Position numbers and translations under genes: made by a program
The notes under the pieces: model-generated
Told to the model about the DNA's origin: nothing
Databases searched by the model: none
What the model saw: only the letters and a program-made list of their open reading frames with translations
DNA from: G11 sp947167445
Lineage (GTDB): Bacteria > Bacillota > Clostridia > Lachnospirales > Lachnospiraceae
Direction: 5' to 3'
Assembly (NCBI GenBank): GCA_947167445.1
Contig: CAMVID010000011.1
Location: 32,339-96,338 of the forward strand
Length of the DNA: 64,000 nt
Part shown: positions 42,694-51,699 of the stretch, piece after piece
How the letters are laid out: the number at the start of each line of letters is the position of its first letter
Position numbering within the stretch: the first letter of the stretch is position 1

Positions 42694-42764
42694 TTCATAC
42701 CTCCCATTTAATATGTTTAGTTTTTATATCTGATCTTTCTTAGGTTAGAAAGAGTCATTCGTTA

Positions 42765-43649
42765 TTATTCCTTAACTGCTCCAAGTGTTACTCCGTGGAT
42801 GAAGTACTTCTGGAGGAAAGGATAGATACAAAGGATAGGAATCGTTGAGAACATTACGGTTGCCGCTTTCAGGGAATCGGAAAGTCCCGGTGTTGAGAAT
42901 CCCTCCTGTGTTGCAACTTCTACTGAGTTAATATTGTTCAGTATGTTGTAAATCAGAAGCTGCAAGGGGTAATACTTCTTATCCTTCATGTACATCAACG
43001 CATCATAGTATCCATTCCAACGGCCTACTGCGTAGAACAGTGCAAGGGTTGCCATAACGGGCTTTGACAGAGGAACATATATTACCCAAAGGATCTTAAA
43101 GAAGCTTGCTCCGTCTATCTCTGCGGATTCTCTTAAGGAATCCGGTATACCGTAGAAGAAGCTTCTCATGATAATCATGTTGTAGACGCTTAAGCATCCG
43201 GGAACTATAAGTACCAAAGGATTATCAAGCAGGTGAAGCTTCTGCATCAGCAGATAGTTGGGAATTGTTCCTGCGTTGAAGAACATTGTTATTGTTATTA
43301 AGATGTTGATAAAGTGACGTCCTTTGAGCTTCTCAAAAATCAATGGATAAGCACAAAGTGTTGTCATTGTTAAGGACAGGATCGTGCAGACACCTGTCAA
43401 AAATGCTGTCCAGAAGAAGGATCTTAAATACTTTGGATCCTTAAGTACGGTCTTATAAGCTTCGAAGTTTATGCCCTTGGGAAGGAGATATACCTCATGC
43501 TTAATAAGATATTCCGTAGAGGAAAGTGATCTTGCCAACAGGTTAAACATTGGCAGCAAACACATAATCGCAACTATTGCACATAATATTACGAATCCCC
43601 AGTCACCGATACGTGATTTGGTGGAATGTATCATTCTGTTCTCTTCCAT
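42765..43649 (-). CDS. Aldouronate ABC permease (LplC/YtcP type)
   Basis: A 294-residue permease with about six helices (first at about 17-37, GFVILCAIVAIMCLLPMFNL) and EAA loop SLRESAEIDGASFFKILWVI, typical of the LplC/YtcP subgroup. Start selection: GGAGG lies six bases before ATG at 43649 (MEENRMIH); the adjacent ATG at 43652 is too close and the long upstream extension overlaps the LplB gene. The C-terminal YFIHGVTLGAVKE is characteristic. It works with the LplB-type partner and the 573-residue receptor; no ATPase is present. Confidence 0.9.
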   Translation of the reverse strand: MEENRMIHSTKSRIGDWGFVILCAIVAIMCLLPMFNLLARSLSSTEYLIKHEVYLLPKGINFEAYKTVLKDPKYLRSFFWTAFLTGVCTILSLTMTTLCAYPLIFEKLKGRHFINILITITMFFNAGTIPNYLLMQKLHLLDNPLVLIVPGCLSVYNMIIMRSFFYGIPDSLRESAEIDGASFFKILWVIYVPLSKPVMATLALFYAVGRWNGYYDALMYMKDKKYYPLQLLIYNILNNINSVEVATQEGFSTPGLSDSLKAATVMFSTIPILCIYPFLQKYFIHGVTLGAVKE

Positions 43650-43659
43650 CATGCACCTC

Positions 43660-44607
43660 CTACCAAATACCACGCTCGCCCAGCTTACGCGACAGGAAGT
43701 TCGCACCAAGCAGGAAGATTACGTTTACTAATGACTGGAACAGTCCTACAGCTGTAGTCAATGAGAACTGAAGTCCCTTAATACCGACTTTATATACATA
43801 GGTTGCAAGAACCTCTGCAGCATCCATAACCAGTTTGTTCTGCATTGCGAAAGGTCTGTCGAAGCCGGATCCGATGATGTTTCCTAACGCCATGATGAGA
43901 AGAACAACGATTGTAGGTTTGATTCCCGGCAAAGTAATGTGCCACATCTTCTGGAATCTGCCTGCGCCGTCAACGCTGGCTGCCTCATAAAGCTCAGGGG
44001 ATACGCCTGCAATAGCTGCCAGGTAAATGATTGAGTTCCATCCGAAGCTCTGCCAGATGCCAAGTCCTATATAGGTCTTAACCCATGTAGAGGAATTATT
44101 GAGGAAAGGAACCGACTCAAATCCCAACTTGTTTATAAGAAGATTCACGAAGCCGGTTGAAGGAGCAAAAAGCTGCAGTGCCAAACCATAGATGATGACC
44201 CATGAAAGGAAGTGAGGCATGTAGGTAATGGTCTGTACCGTCTTCTTAAATCTCTTAAGTCTGAGTTCGTTAAGAATCAGAGCAAAGATGATTGGTACCG
44301 GGAATCCGAAGATAAGGTCCTTCAGATTCAGGGTGATGGTGTTCTTTAAGGCTCTTATAAAGTCGTTGGACTTAAATGCCTTTATGAAGTACTCAAAGCC
44401 GTGGTTCTTGGCCCAGGGCATTTCCCAGATACTCTGAACGATACTGTATTTCTTAAATGCGATCATTACATACCACATGGGTAAGTACTTGAAAATGATC
44501 AGATACAGTAACGGCAGAAACAGCAGTGCATACAACTGCCAGTATCTCTTCAAATAGACTTTGTTGAAGGGGGTTTTGGCCCCTTTTACAGCTTTCTCTT
44601 TAGCCAC
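43660..44607 (-). CDS. Aldouronate ABC permease (LplB type)
   Basis: A 315-residue permease, first helix at about 28-48 (LYALLFLPLLYLIIFKYLPM), about six helices, EAA loop LYEAASVDGAGRFQKMWHIT near 206-225. The sequence YLPMWYVMIAFKKY is diagnostic of LplB-like members. It begins 12 bases after the GntR gene and is followed 10 bases later by the LplC-type gene, so the regulator and transporter are one operon. Confidence 0.92.
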   Translation of the reverse strand: MAKEKAVKGAKTPFNKVYLKRYWQLYALLFLPLLYLIIFKYLPMWYVMIAFKKYSIVQSIWEMPWAKNHGFEYFIKAFKSNDFIRALKNTITLNLKDLIFGFPVPIIFALILNELRLKRFKKTVQTITYMPHFLSWVIIYGLALQLFAPSTGFVNLLINKLGFESVPFLNNSSTWVKTYIGLGIWQSFGWNSIIYLAAIAGVSPELYEAASVDGAGRFQKMWHITLPGIKPTIVVLLIMALGNIIGSGFDRPFAMQNKLVMDAAEVLATYVYKVGIKGLQFSLTTAVGLFQSLVNVIFLLGANFLSRKLGERGIW

Positions 44608-44619
44608 TTTCGTATCTCC

Positions 44620-45294
44620 TTACTTAAAGTACTCAGGGTGTTCCTGTTTCATCTGAGCTTCATCAAGCTTGTATCTTCCCAAATGCTTTTCAACCAGGAA
44701 AACAGCGGTTTCCTTATCTCCTGCCTTAATGGCTTCAAGCATTTCTCTGTGATCTTTGACTATCTTTAAGTCCTTAACCGTCTCCACCGAAAGAGTTCTT
44801 ACCCTGTCGAAGTGAAGCATCATTGTTGAGCTCATATCGTAGGTTGTCTCTTTGCCTGCTGCCTTGTAAATCAGGTAGTGGAACTGGTTATCTAACATGT
44901 ATATTCTGTCCGCATCTTCCTTCTCAAGGTAGAATTCCTGAAGATGGACGTTCTCTTCTATCTCGTCTATAACATCTTTGGGAGCTATCTCGCAGGCAAG
45001 CTCGATAACCGCTTTATCAAGAATCTTTCTTACGAATCTGGACTCCTCAACCATGCTTGGATCTATCAGCGAAACATATGAACCTCTTTGAGGTAAAATC
45101 TCAATTATCCCCGCTTTAGCCAGGTCGATGATTGCCTCTCTTACCGGCGTTCTGCTGACTCCGAATTCCATTGCAATCTCATTCTCTGAAATCAGCGTTC
45201 CGGGCTTTAAATCAAGTGAAACGATGTTATCTCTAAGTACTCTAAATGCAAAATCTCTGGCTGTTTCTCGCGGTAGTCTTTCGGAAGTGTGCAT
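44620..45294 (-). CDS. GntR-family regulator, FCD (FadR) subgroup
   Basis: A 224-residue regulator: winged helix (about 8-75; SENEIAMEFGVSRTPVREAI with the Arg-Thr-Pro-Val-Arg signature) and an all-helical FCD ligand domain (about 85-210) with metal-binding His residues (NQFHYLIY and VEKHLGRY). FCD members such as UxuR/ExuR commonly respond to uronates or their breakdown products. It is the first gene of the aldouronate operon, and a dyad typical of this subgroup lies upstream at 45351-45364, indicating control of its own operon. Ligand is inferred to be a glucuronate-pathway metabolite. Confidence 0.9.
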   Translation of the reverse strand: MHTSERLPRETARDFAFRVLRDNIVSLDLKPGTLISENEIAMEFGVSRTPVREAIIDLAKAGIIEILPQRGSYVSLIDPSMVEESRFVRKILDKAVIELACEIAPKDVIDEIEENVHLQEFYLEKEDADRIYMLDNQFHYLIYKAAGKETTYDMSSTMMLHFDRVRTLSVETVKDLKIVKDHREMLEAIKAGDKETAVFLVEKHLGRYKLDEAQMKQEHPEYFK

Positions 45295-45350
45295 TCTGTC
45301 TACTCTTTCAATTATTTATGGCGATTTTGTTAAATTTTTATCGCTGGTCT

Positions 45351-45364
45351 ACTTGTATACTAGT
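45351..45364 (-). promoter_or_regulatory. Operator dyad before the aldouronate operon
   Basis: ACTTGTATACTAGT is palindromic apart from two positions and centres on GTATAC, the pattern bound by many FCD-type GntR regulators. It is 57 bases before the GntR start codon. I could not place a convincing -35/-10 pair with confidence. Confidence 0.6.
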
Positions 45365-45443
45365 CTATCTATGTTAAAATCTACCACTAACATGTTATTT
45401 TGTAAAGGGGTCTTTTGGCATTATGCCCAAAACACCGATAAAC

Positions 45444-45480
45444 AAAAACGGGAAACGTCCCGAAATTTGAGCGTTTCCCG
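45444..45480 (-). terminator. Terminator after the GH4-deacetylase operon
   Basis: Stem CGGGAAACG/CGTTTCCCG with a 14-base loop, followed by TTTTTG on the minus strand. It separates the deacetylase gene from the aldouronate operon. Confidence 0.85.
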
Positions 45481-45507
45481 TCAACTAACATTTTTTATTT
45501 ACTGTCT

Positions 45508-46347
45508 TTACAGCTGGATTGTCTCTCCACCCTTCACAAAATATGGTGTTCCGTTGTACTCAAACCACAAGTCTGTAACGGTGGGATTGTAGCAGGTTGT
45601 CATGTCTGTATTGAATCTCAGTTCATTAAAGGCATGAATATAATCATAGATTTCTATGTTGGTGGCATACCAGATATCATCCTTGCCTGAAACCTTCTTG
45701 GCAAACTCCTCGATGACTTTCCAGTTGTCATGCTCCTCAAACTCATATGCGTGGCCCCAAAGGTAGAACATCCAGGGACAGCCGCAGGGGTGATGAGATG
45801 TTACAAATTTATCCGCAAGTTCCATAAGGCGGGGATTGTCATGGTGGCAGGTGGCCTCAAGTCTAAGCCAGTCCTTCGGTAAATCAAAGCCCTCCGATGA
45901 GATAACGGTTCTTGAGTAAACAATACCTGCATTCTTGATTATCTCCACAACCTCATCATTAAAGGTTCCGTAAGGATAAGCCATTCCTCTGATAATCTGA
46001 CCAAACTGCCGCTCGAGAGTCATCTTATCCTGAATTACTTCATAGGTGGCTCTGTTTACAGGAAGCTGTTCAAGGAAAGGATGGGTGTAACCATGTACCG
46101 CAACCTCCATTCCGTTCTGAACATAAAGTTTATCCACCTTGCTCTTTGGCATTCTTCTGTGAATCTGCCCTGCAGGATAAACCGTTTCCTCCTTGGCATA
46201 GCAGCCGCTGTTTAAGTTAAAGGTTCCCTTGAGCCCATACTTAACCATTATATCGATGAGCTTCTCGTCCTGTTCAACTCCGTCGTCGTAGCTTAATGTA
46301 AGTGTCTTGATCTTTCCACCGGGAAAGCGCAGGAATAAATTTGACAT
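45508..46347 (-). CDS. Polysaccharide deacetylase family protein (NodB fold, CE4-like)
   Basis: A 279-residue deacetylase without a signal peptide. NodB motifs: TLSYDDGVEQDEKL (motif 1, near 17-30), HGYTHPF (motif 2, metal His pair), and AYPYGTFNDEVVEI (motif 3). A second conserved segment SHHPCGCPWMFYLWGHAYEF is typical of intracellular family members that accompany sugar-acid gene clusters. It starts 17 bases after the GH4 gene (AAGGGAG upstream) and is followed by a terminator, so it probably deacetylates imported glucuronoxylan fragments. The acetylated substrate is inferred from neighbours only. Confidence 0.85.
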   Translation of the reverse strand: MSNLFLRFPGGKIKTLTLSYDDGVEQDEKLIDIMVKYGLKGTFNLNSGCYAKEETVYPAGQIHRRMPKSKVDKLYVQNGMEVAVHGYTHPFLEQLPVNRATYEVIQDKMTLERQFGQIIRGMAYPYGTFNDEVVEIIKNAGIVYSRTVISSEGFDLPKDWLRLEATCHHDNPRLMELADKFVTSHHPCGCPWMFYLWGHAYEFEEHDNWKVIEEFAKKVSGKDDIWYATNIEIYDYIHAFNELRFNTDMTTCYNPTVTDLWFEYNGTPYFVKGGETIQL

Positions 46348-46364
46348 GATAAATCTCCCTTGTC

Positions 46365-47774
46365 TTATTTGCCTTCCCAGCCTTCAGGAAGGTATTTCTT
46401 TGTTGATTCTATCATATCGTCCACAAGTTTGAAAATCTCTTCCTTTGAAGCTCTTCCCTTTGTAAGAGGATCATTTAGAAAGGCTTCTCTTACCAGCTCT
46501 TTATCAAATGTAAATGCTGCTTCCAGTACTCTCTCATGGTTCTTAACATGGGGGATAATCAGCTCATAAATATTCTCTGGCAAAGGTCCTGCACTTACAG
46601 GTCTTATGGAATCTCTGTCAAAAATGGCGTTGGTTTCAACAACAGCGCTCTTGGGAAGATTGGGAATCTGACCTGCTGTGTTGGGAATATTAACGTTGCT
46701 TATTACTCTCTCAAGTCCGCACAAAGCCTTGATAAGAAGAATTCCTTCTTCTCCCGTAGGCTTAAGTTCAATCTCTTCCTCGAAGGAAGCAAGTCTTGCG
46801 GAACGCTCCAGTCTGTCCTTAAGATCTTTCTTTCTCCATTCCACACTTGTAAGTGCGAAATCCCAGCTTTCAACTGTCTCAGGGTCCTTAAGATAAGTGT
46901 CCCCGGGCATAAACTCAGCAAGGTGTCTGTCTCCGGCAGCTGCAATAAGACCGTACTTGTTAAACAGGTCAAACTTTACTCTGTGTTTGCAGACGAAGCA
47001 CTTGTTGGCCCAATGCTCGGAGTCGCCGCCTTCCCAGCCTCTCTCAAAGTTGTTATCAATATATTTCTTATATATAGGGAATAAATCCAGTCCCTTATAT
47101 GAAGCATAGTCAAACCAGGTAAAGTGATTTATACCGAGGACATTTATGTCAATGTCGTGTCTGTCCACAAGTTCATCAACATATCCCTCATATTTGAGTA
47201 TTCTTCTTAAGAGATCCTGAGTTCCGAATACCTCATGGCAGCATCCGAAGGCTTTGATCTCAGGGAACACATGATAAAGGGTTTTCACACATAAGGACAT
47301 GGGATTGGTGTAGTTGATTACCCAGGCCTTAGGTGAGTATCTCTTAATGGCTTCCGCTATCTCTGAGAACATGGGAAGTGTACGTAAGGCTCTGATTATC
47401 CCTCCGGGGCCTGCTGTATCACCCACTGACTGATAGATGCCAAGACGCTCCGGCATGTGTACATCCACTTCCATCTCGTCAAAGGTTCCGGGCAAAATGG
47501 AGATAACCACAAAGTCGGTTCCTTCCAAAGCACTCTTTAATGAGTCCTTTACTTCATATTTCCACTTACCTACAGCTTCTTTTCTTTCGCTTAAGTGGTT
47601 TCCGATAATTGCATTATTTTCTGCCGCATGTCTATCTATGTCATAAAGCCTGATGGTTCCTGAAAGCCTGTCCTCAAGGGCAAGGTCTGTCATAAATGTC
47701 CAGGCCCATCCTCTGGAGCCACCTCCTATATATGCTATCTGAACATCTTCGGCTTTATTGTTTACGTAGTGCAT
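46365..47774 (-). CDS. GH4 enzyme, probable alpha-glucuronidase/galacturonidase
   Basis: A 469-residue NAD- and Mn-dependent glycosidase of family 4. The N-terminal Rossmann motif IAYIGGGSRGWAWTF (about 12-27), the DIDRHAAENN block, the TNPMSL motif, and the metal-binding Cys-His in GCCHEVFGTQ (about 175) are all visible. GH4 covers alpha-glucosidases, alpha-galactosidases and the LplD-like alpha-glucuronidases or galacturonidases; the SRGW sequence and the uronate context favour the last. It works through oxidation-elimination rather than the GH67 mechanism, so the window encodes two unrelated enzymes for uronosyl removal. It is divergent from an AraC regulator gene. Confidence 0.85.
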   Translation of the reverse strand: MHYVNNKAEDVQIAYIGGGSRGWAWTFMTDLALEDRLSGTIRLYDIDRHAAENNAIIGNHLSERKEAVGKWKYEVKDSLKSALEGTDFVVISILPGTFDEMEVDVHMPERLGIYQSVGDTAGPGGIIRALRTLPMFSEIAEAIKRYSPKAWVINYTNPMSLCVKTLYHVFPEIKAFGCCHEVFGTQDLLRRILKYEGYVDELVDRHDIDINVLGINHFTWFDYASYKGLDLFPIYKKYIDNNFERGWEGGDSEHWANKCFVCKHRVKFDLFNKYGLIAAAGDRHLAEFMPGDTYLKDPETVESWDFALTSVEWRKKDLKDRLERSARLASFEEEIELKPTGEEGILLIKALCGLERVISNVNIPNTAGQIPNLPKSAVVETNAIFDRDSIRPVSAGPLPENIYELIIPHVKNHERVLEAAFTFDKELVREAFLNDPLTKGRASKEEIFKLVDDMIESTKKYLPEGWEGK

Positions 47775-47808
47775 TTTTAATCCTCCGAAACTTATTTTCT
47801 ATTGCATA

Positions 47809-47830
47809 TTATACTAAAGGTAAAGTATAA
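47809..47830. promoter_or_regulatory. Inverted repeat between GH4 and AraC genes
   Basis: Perfect heptamer arms TTATACT/AGTATAA with an 8-base spacer, next to a minus-strand TATAAT-like -10 for the GH4 gene. It is a candidate AraC operator; the same heptamer recurs at 55221-55237. Confidence 0.5.
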
Positions 47831-47902
47831 TATTCTTATATTATATTGGTTTATGTATAGTGTTTTCGAACGAAATTTACTTTTCTGTAAAGGAGATCAC
47901 AT

Positions 47903-48799
47903 ATGCGTCAAACACTTTTTGAAGAGACTCTCGACGGCATTACCATCGACCGCGTAATTCGTGATTACGATTACAGTATGCCCACCAAGCATCTTCATGA
48001 TGAATACGAAATATACTACCTGGTGGAGGGAGAGCGTTTTTACTTCATCGGCCAGAGAACCTATCATATTAAGAAGGGTGATCTGGTATTTATAAACAAG
48101 AACGTTATCCACAAGACCGGTATGGCTTCAAGCCCCTATCATGACCGAATCCTCATTGAGTTCAGCGAGGAGCCCTTTAAGAGCTTCTTCTCAACCTTCG
48201 GCGACATAGGACTGGCTTCTTTTTTTGACGAACATACCGGAGTCATGAGTTTGGATCCCAGGGAACAGTCCTACGTTGAGAACATCCTTCTTGGCATTCA
48301 CTCCGAGATTCAACACAAGAAGGCCGGATATCGACTCAGTGTCATGAGTAAGCTTGCATCCCTTCTTATCTTTGCAATGCGCAGAAGCGACAGAAGTACC
48401 GTTACAACGGAAGCTGCTGCCGCAAGCCCCAAACATAAGAAGATCGACGACGTTGCGGACTACATCATTAATCACTGCACAGAGCCTCTGTCTCTCGAGT
48501 CGGTGGCGGATGCGTTTTTCATAAATAAGTGTTATCTGAGCCGAATCTTTAAGGAGATTACAAGCTTTACCGTGAATGAATACATTAACATCCACCGCAT
48601 AAACAAGGCTCAGGAGCTTCTGACCTCAACAAGTCTGTCCATAACCGATATTGCAGAGCAGTGCGGATACGAAAGCCTTACTTACTTTGAAAAGGTCTTC
48701 AGAACATATAGAGAAATATCTCCCCTCAAATATCGAAACAAGTATCGTCAGAACAATCGCCGTCGTTCATCAAAGGGCGACGATGTAAGTAAGAACTAG
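47903..48799 (+). CDS. AraC-family transcriptional regulator
   Basis: A 298-residue regulator: N-terminal cupin-like sensing domain (about 15-155; HDEYEIYYLVEGERFYFI, then KGDLVFINKNVIHKTG) and C-terminal AraC helix-turn-helix pair (about 195-290; LESVADAFFINKCYLSRIFK and ITDIAEQCGYESLTYFEKVF). Start ATG 47903 has AAGGAG upstream. It is divergent from the GH4-deacetylase operon and convergent with the glycosidase-transporter operon, either of which it could control. Its stop TAG overlaps the stop of the opposing gene through the shared CTAG. Confidence 0.9.
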   Translation: MRQTLFEETLDGITIDRVIRDYDYSMPTKHLHDEYEIYYLVEGERFYFIGQRTYHIKKGDLVFINKNVIHKTGMASSPYHDRILIEFSEEPFKSFFSTFGDIGLASFFDEHTGVMSLDPREQSYVENILLGIHSEIQHKKAGYRLSVMSKLASLLIFAMRRSDRSTVTTEAAAASPKHKKIDDVADYIINHCTEPLSLESVADAFFINKCYLSRIFKEITSFTVNEYINIHRINKAQELLTSTSLSITDIAEQCGYESLTYFEKVFRTYREISPLKYRNKYRQNNRRRSSKGDDVSKN

Positions 48800-50841
48800 A
48801 AAGGATATTTCATGATTCCTTCCGTTTCTACATACCACTTCTCGGTTGATTTAAGTGCGCTCATTGCAAGAAGCAGTGAGCCGTTTCCGGGAAGGTAGAG
48901 CGGAAGGTCTTTTCTTGTTCCCTGGACGTTGTTTCCGTTTACCGCATAGGTATTCTTTGAAGTCTTATACAAAAGCATGTCGAAGGCTTCGTCGTACATT
49001 CCAAGCTTGGCATAGGTCATTGCAAGGAAGGCAAAATCCCATCCCCACAGAGAGTCGAAATCCCAGGTTTCCTTCATCCTCTCCATCGATGCCTTAAGTA
49101 CTTCCTCATTAACTTCAGCACCTACAAATCCACGGGCAAAAAGCATTGAGGGATGGTCCATATTCAGTTTGTCATAGGTTTCCTTAAATCCTTCGTAGGC
49201 TGACAAAAGGCCGTCTTCAACGGGGGCTTTTGCCATAAGACGGGCTACCTTCAGCCACTTCTCTTTTTTGACGGACAGCTTCTCCATCCATCTGTAGGCC
49301 GTCTCAAGGCCAAAGCTCCAGTATGCCAACTCAAAAGGAGGATTGAATATCTCTTCGGGATTCCCCTTCTCCTGTACGGAATATAAGGGAGCCTTAAGTA
49401 CATATCTTTTGTTTTTCTCATCATACTCGGCAAAATCAGCCATAAACTCCGCTGTTTCAATGATGAGATTCTTGTATTTTTCCAAAAATTCCTCCTCTGA
49501 AATAAGAGGAACTTCTGCCCTGTGCTCAGAATATCTGGCTCTTCTTATAAGCTCCAGCATGTAAATCACATGGGGCTGTTGCCAGATTAATAAAGGCGCT
49601 ATGGGGGAAGGTGCCTGGTCCGCAAGGTAGCTTGTCATTTTGGGCCATCTGGCGCCGGCATATCCGTTATCTTTAGCCAGTTTCTTTGCCGCTTTAAGGG
49701 AATTCATGTAGAATTCCAGGGATTTCTCAAGTAAGTCTCCCCTTCCGTATAAGGCCAGATATGCAGCATGAATCGGGTGCATTTCAAGATGAAATCTTCC
49801 GTACCAGCTGTTACAGGTAAGGCCTGTCTCCTGGGGAGGTAGTTTTCCTGTGCACTGTATGAATGTAAGATACATTGACAGGATTATTCTTCTTTGAAGC
49901 TCCGCCGCCCTCTTGTCCGGGGAGGAACTTACGTCTATCATGGCTCCCTTGTTCCAGAATGCATAGAAGCGCTTCTTGGACTGCTCGAGGGCCTGTCTGT
50001 AGCCGGTGGTCTTAGGTCCCCTCCTTTCATCTAAGAAAGATATGCAAAAAGACATGCTCTTCTTTCTTCCCTCGGGGATGGATAAGGTTACTTTATGGGT
50101 ATCCGTCAGCTCAGCCTCCGCTTCACCGCAGATATAAACGTACTTTTCGACCTCATCCATTTTCCTTAAAAGGAGGAGTTCTGTCTTTTTGTCATCTTTG
50201 GGGATAGGCTGAACCAGGGTGGAATGCCTGTCCTCGCTTCCGAAGTCGGAACCTGTTTTGTCAGAGGATGCATAGGGAAACTCAGCTTCAATGGTTAGCC
50301 TGTCATTAAGAATTTCCGAATCAATTCTTATGGCTACGCTCATTCCGGAGCCTGCCACGGTTTCAACCTTTACCCTCTTTCCATCCAACTTGAATTTGCT
50401 TGTAAGAACTCCGGTGTAGAGATCCAGCGTCTGATTAATATCAGATAAATCTGCCGGAAGAATCTCTCTTCCGTCAAGTTTTAGACCCAGGCGAAGAAGA
50501 TTGTATCTGTGGGGATTCTCCCTTAACCAGTTGTATTCCTCTTCGTTTCCCGTAAAGCATTTGACGGGATACCTCAGGGAGCGATTGCCCCTTTGGTATT
50601 CCGTCATCATTATATTTTCCGGCCCGTAAAAGCTCCCCTCTTTGTTCGGTGTCCGATGCCAGGCTTCTGTTGCCATTGTAAGCAAAGGACATTTATCGGA
50701 GTAAATATCGTAGAGAGTTTGCATACCTGTAACATCGGCCGTAAACGCAAAGCTCCCGTTACCGACCGTCAAAGGAGAGTCGGCTGCGATATTCTGTAAA
50801 ACGGGATTAAATTGTCTAATCAGATTTTCTCTATGAATCAT
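48796..50841 (-). CDS. Uncharacterised (alpha/alpha)6-type glycosidase
   Basis: A 681-residue protein without a signal peptide. The N-terminal ~250 residues look like a beta-sandwich (NIAADSPLTVGNGSFAFTAD at about 17-36), and the rest is helical with motifs WYGRFHLEMHPIHAAYLALY (about 340-360) and IAPLLIWQQPHVIYMLELIR (about 415-435). The layout resembles six-hairpin glycosidases such as GH65/GH95, but I cannot assign a CAZy family. Glu in FHLEMH is a candidate catalytic acid. The gene is five bases after the MalG-type permease and ends the SBP-permease-permease operon, so it should act on whatever that importer brings in. Confidence 0.75.
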   Translation of the reverse strand: MIHRENLIRQFNPVLQNIAADSPLTVGNGSFAFTADVTGMQTLYDIYSDKCPLLTMATEAWHRTPNKEGSFYGPENIMMTEYQRGNRSLRYPVKCFTGNEEEYNWLRENPHRYNLLRLGLKLDGREILPADLSDINQTLDLYTGVLTSKFKLDGKRVKVETVAGSGMSVAIRIDSEILNDRLTIEAEFPYASSDKTGSDFGSEDRHSTLVQPIPKDDKKTELLLLRKMDEVEKYVYICGEAEAELTDTHKVTLSIPEGRKKSMSFCISFLDERRGPKTTGYRQALEQSKKRFYAFWNKGAMIDVSSSPDKRAAELQRRIILSMYLTFIQCTGKLPPQETGLTCNSWYGRFHLEMHPIHAAYLALYGRGDLLEKSLEFYMNSLKAAKKLAKDNGYAGARWPKMTSYLADQAPSPIAPLLIWQQPHVIYMLELIRRARYSEHRAEVPLISEEEFLEKYKNLIIETAEFMADFAEYDEKNKRYVLKAPLYSVQEKGNPEEIFNPPFELAYWSFGLETAYRWMEKLSVKKEKWLKVARLMAKAPVEDGLLSAYEGFKETYDKLNMDHPSMLFARGFVGAEVNEEVLKASMERMKETWDFDSLWGWDFAFLAMTYAKLGMYDEAFDMLLYKTSKNTYAVNGNNVQGTRKDLPLYLPGNGSLLLAMSALKSTEKWYVETEGIMKYPF

Positions 50842-50846
50842 CTATC

Positions 50847-51689
50847 CTAGCCCTTCAGGCCGCTTGTGCTTATACCCTCAACCAGATATCTGTTAAAGAA
50901 CAGGAATATAAGGAATACGGGAATCATGGATAATGTTGACATGGCAAACATAGGGCCGTAGTCGGTTTTACTTGTGGCGTCCGCAAAAAGCTTAACGGCT
51001 ATTGATACCGTATACTTTTCAGGTTTTCCGAGGTATAACATGGGACCCATATAATCATCCCATTTCCAGTAAAACTGTATGATGATTGTGGAGATCAGCG
51101 CAGGTTTTAACAGAGGGAAAACAACTCTTGTAAAAACCGAGTACTTGCTGCATCCGTCAATGATTGCCGCTTCGTCCAGCTCTCTGGGAATGCCTGCCAT
51201 AAACTGCATCATAAGGTAGATGAAGAATGCGGCTCCAAAGAAATGAGGCACTGTAAGGGGAAGGATTGTTCCAACCCATCCGATTCGGTTGTAGATAAGA
51301 TACTGAGGTATCATTACAACCTGACCGGGCAAAAGCATTGTGCCGATCATTACCATGAATATGAGCTTACGTCCCCTGTACTTACATCTTGCAAGTGAGT
51401 AAGCAATAACTGCGGAACTAAGCACCGTTCCCAGGGTGGCAACTATTGTGATAATAAGTGAGTTCTTAAAATATGTTGTAAAAGTTACGTGTCCGAATCC
51501 TCTCCATCCGGTGGCGAAATTCTCCCATCTCCATTCAGGAGGTATCAGGCTTAATGAGCCGCTGAGTATTTCGGGATTATTCTTCAGGGAGCCGGAAATC
51601 ATCCATAACACAGGATAAATCATTATAAGTCCCAGTCCGGCTATGAACACGTGATATATAACTGTAGCTATCGTTTTCTTAACCTTCAT
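50847..51689 (-). CDS. Sugar ABC permease, MalG type
   Basis: A 280-residue CUT1 permease with about six helices (first at about 8-28) and EAA loop ELDEAAIIDGCSKYSVFTRV near 173-192. The C-terminal YLVEGISTSGLKG is typical. It lies between the MalF-type permease (10 bases upstream) and the glycosidase gene (5 bases downstream). No ATPase is encoded nearby. Confidence 0.92.
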   Translation of the reverse strand: MKVKKTIATVIYHVFIAGLGLIMIYPVLWMISGSLKNNPEILSGSLSLIPPEWRWENFATGWRGFGHVTFTTYFKNSLIITIVATLGTVLSSAVIAYSLARCKYRGRKLIFMVMIGTMLLPGQVVMIPQYLIYNRIGWVGTILPLTVPHFFGAAFFIYLMMQFMAGIPRELDEAAIIDGCSKYSVFTRVVFPLLKPALISTIIIQFYWKWDDYMGPMLYLGKPEKYTVSIAVKLFADATSKTDYGPMFAMSTLSMIPVFLIFLFFNRYLVEGISTSGLKG

Positions 51690-51699
51690 ACTCCTGCTC

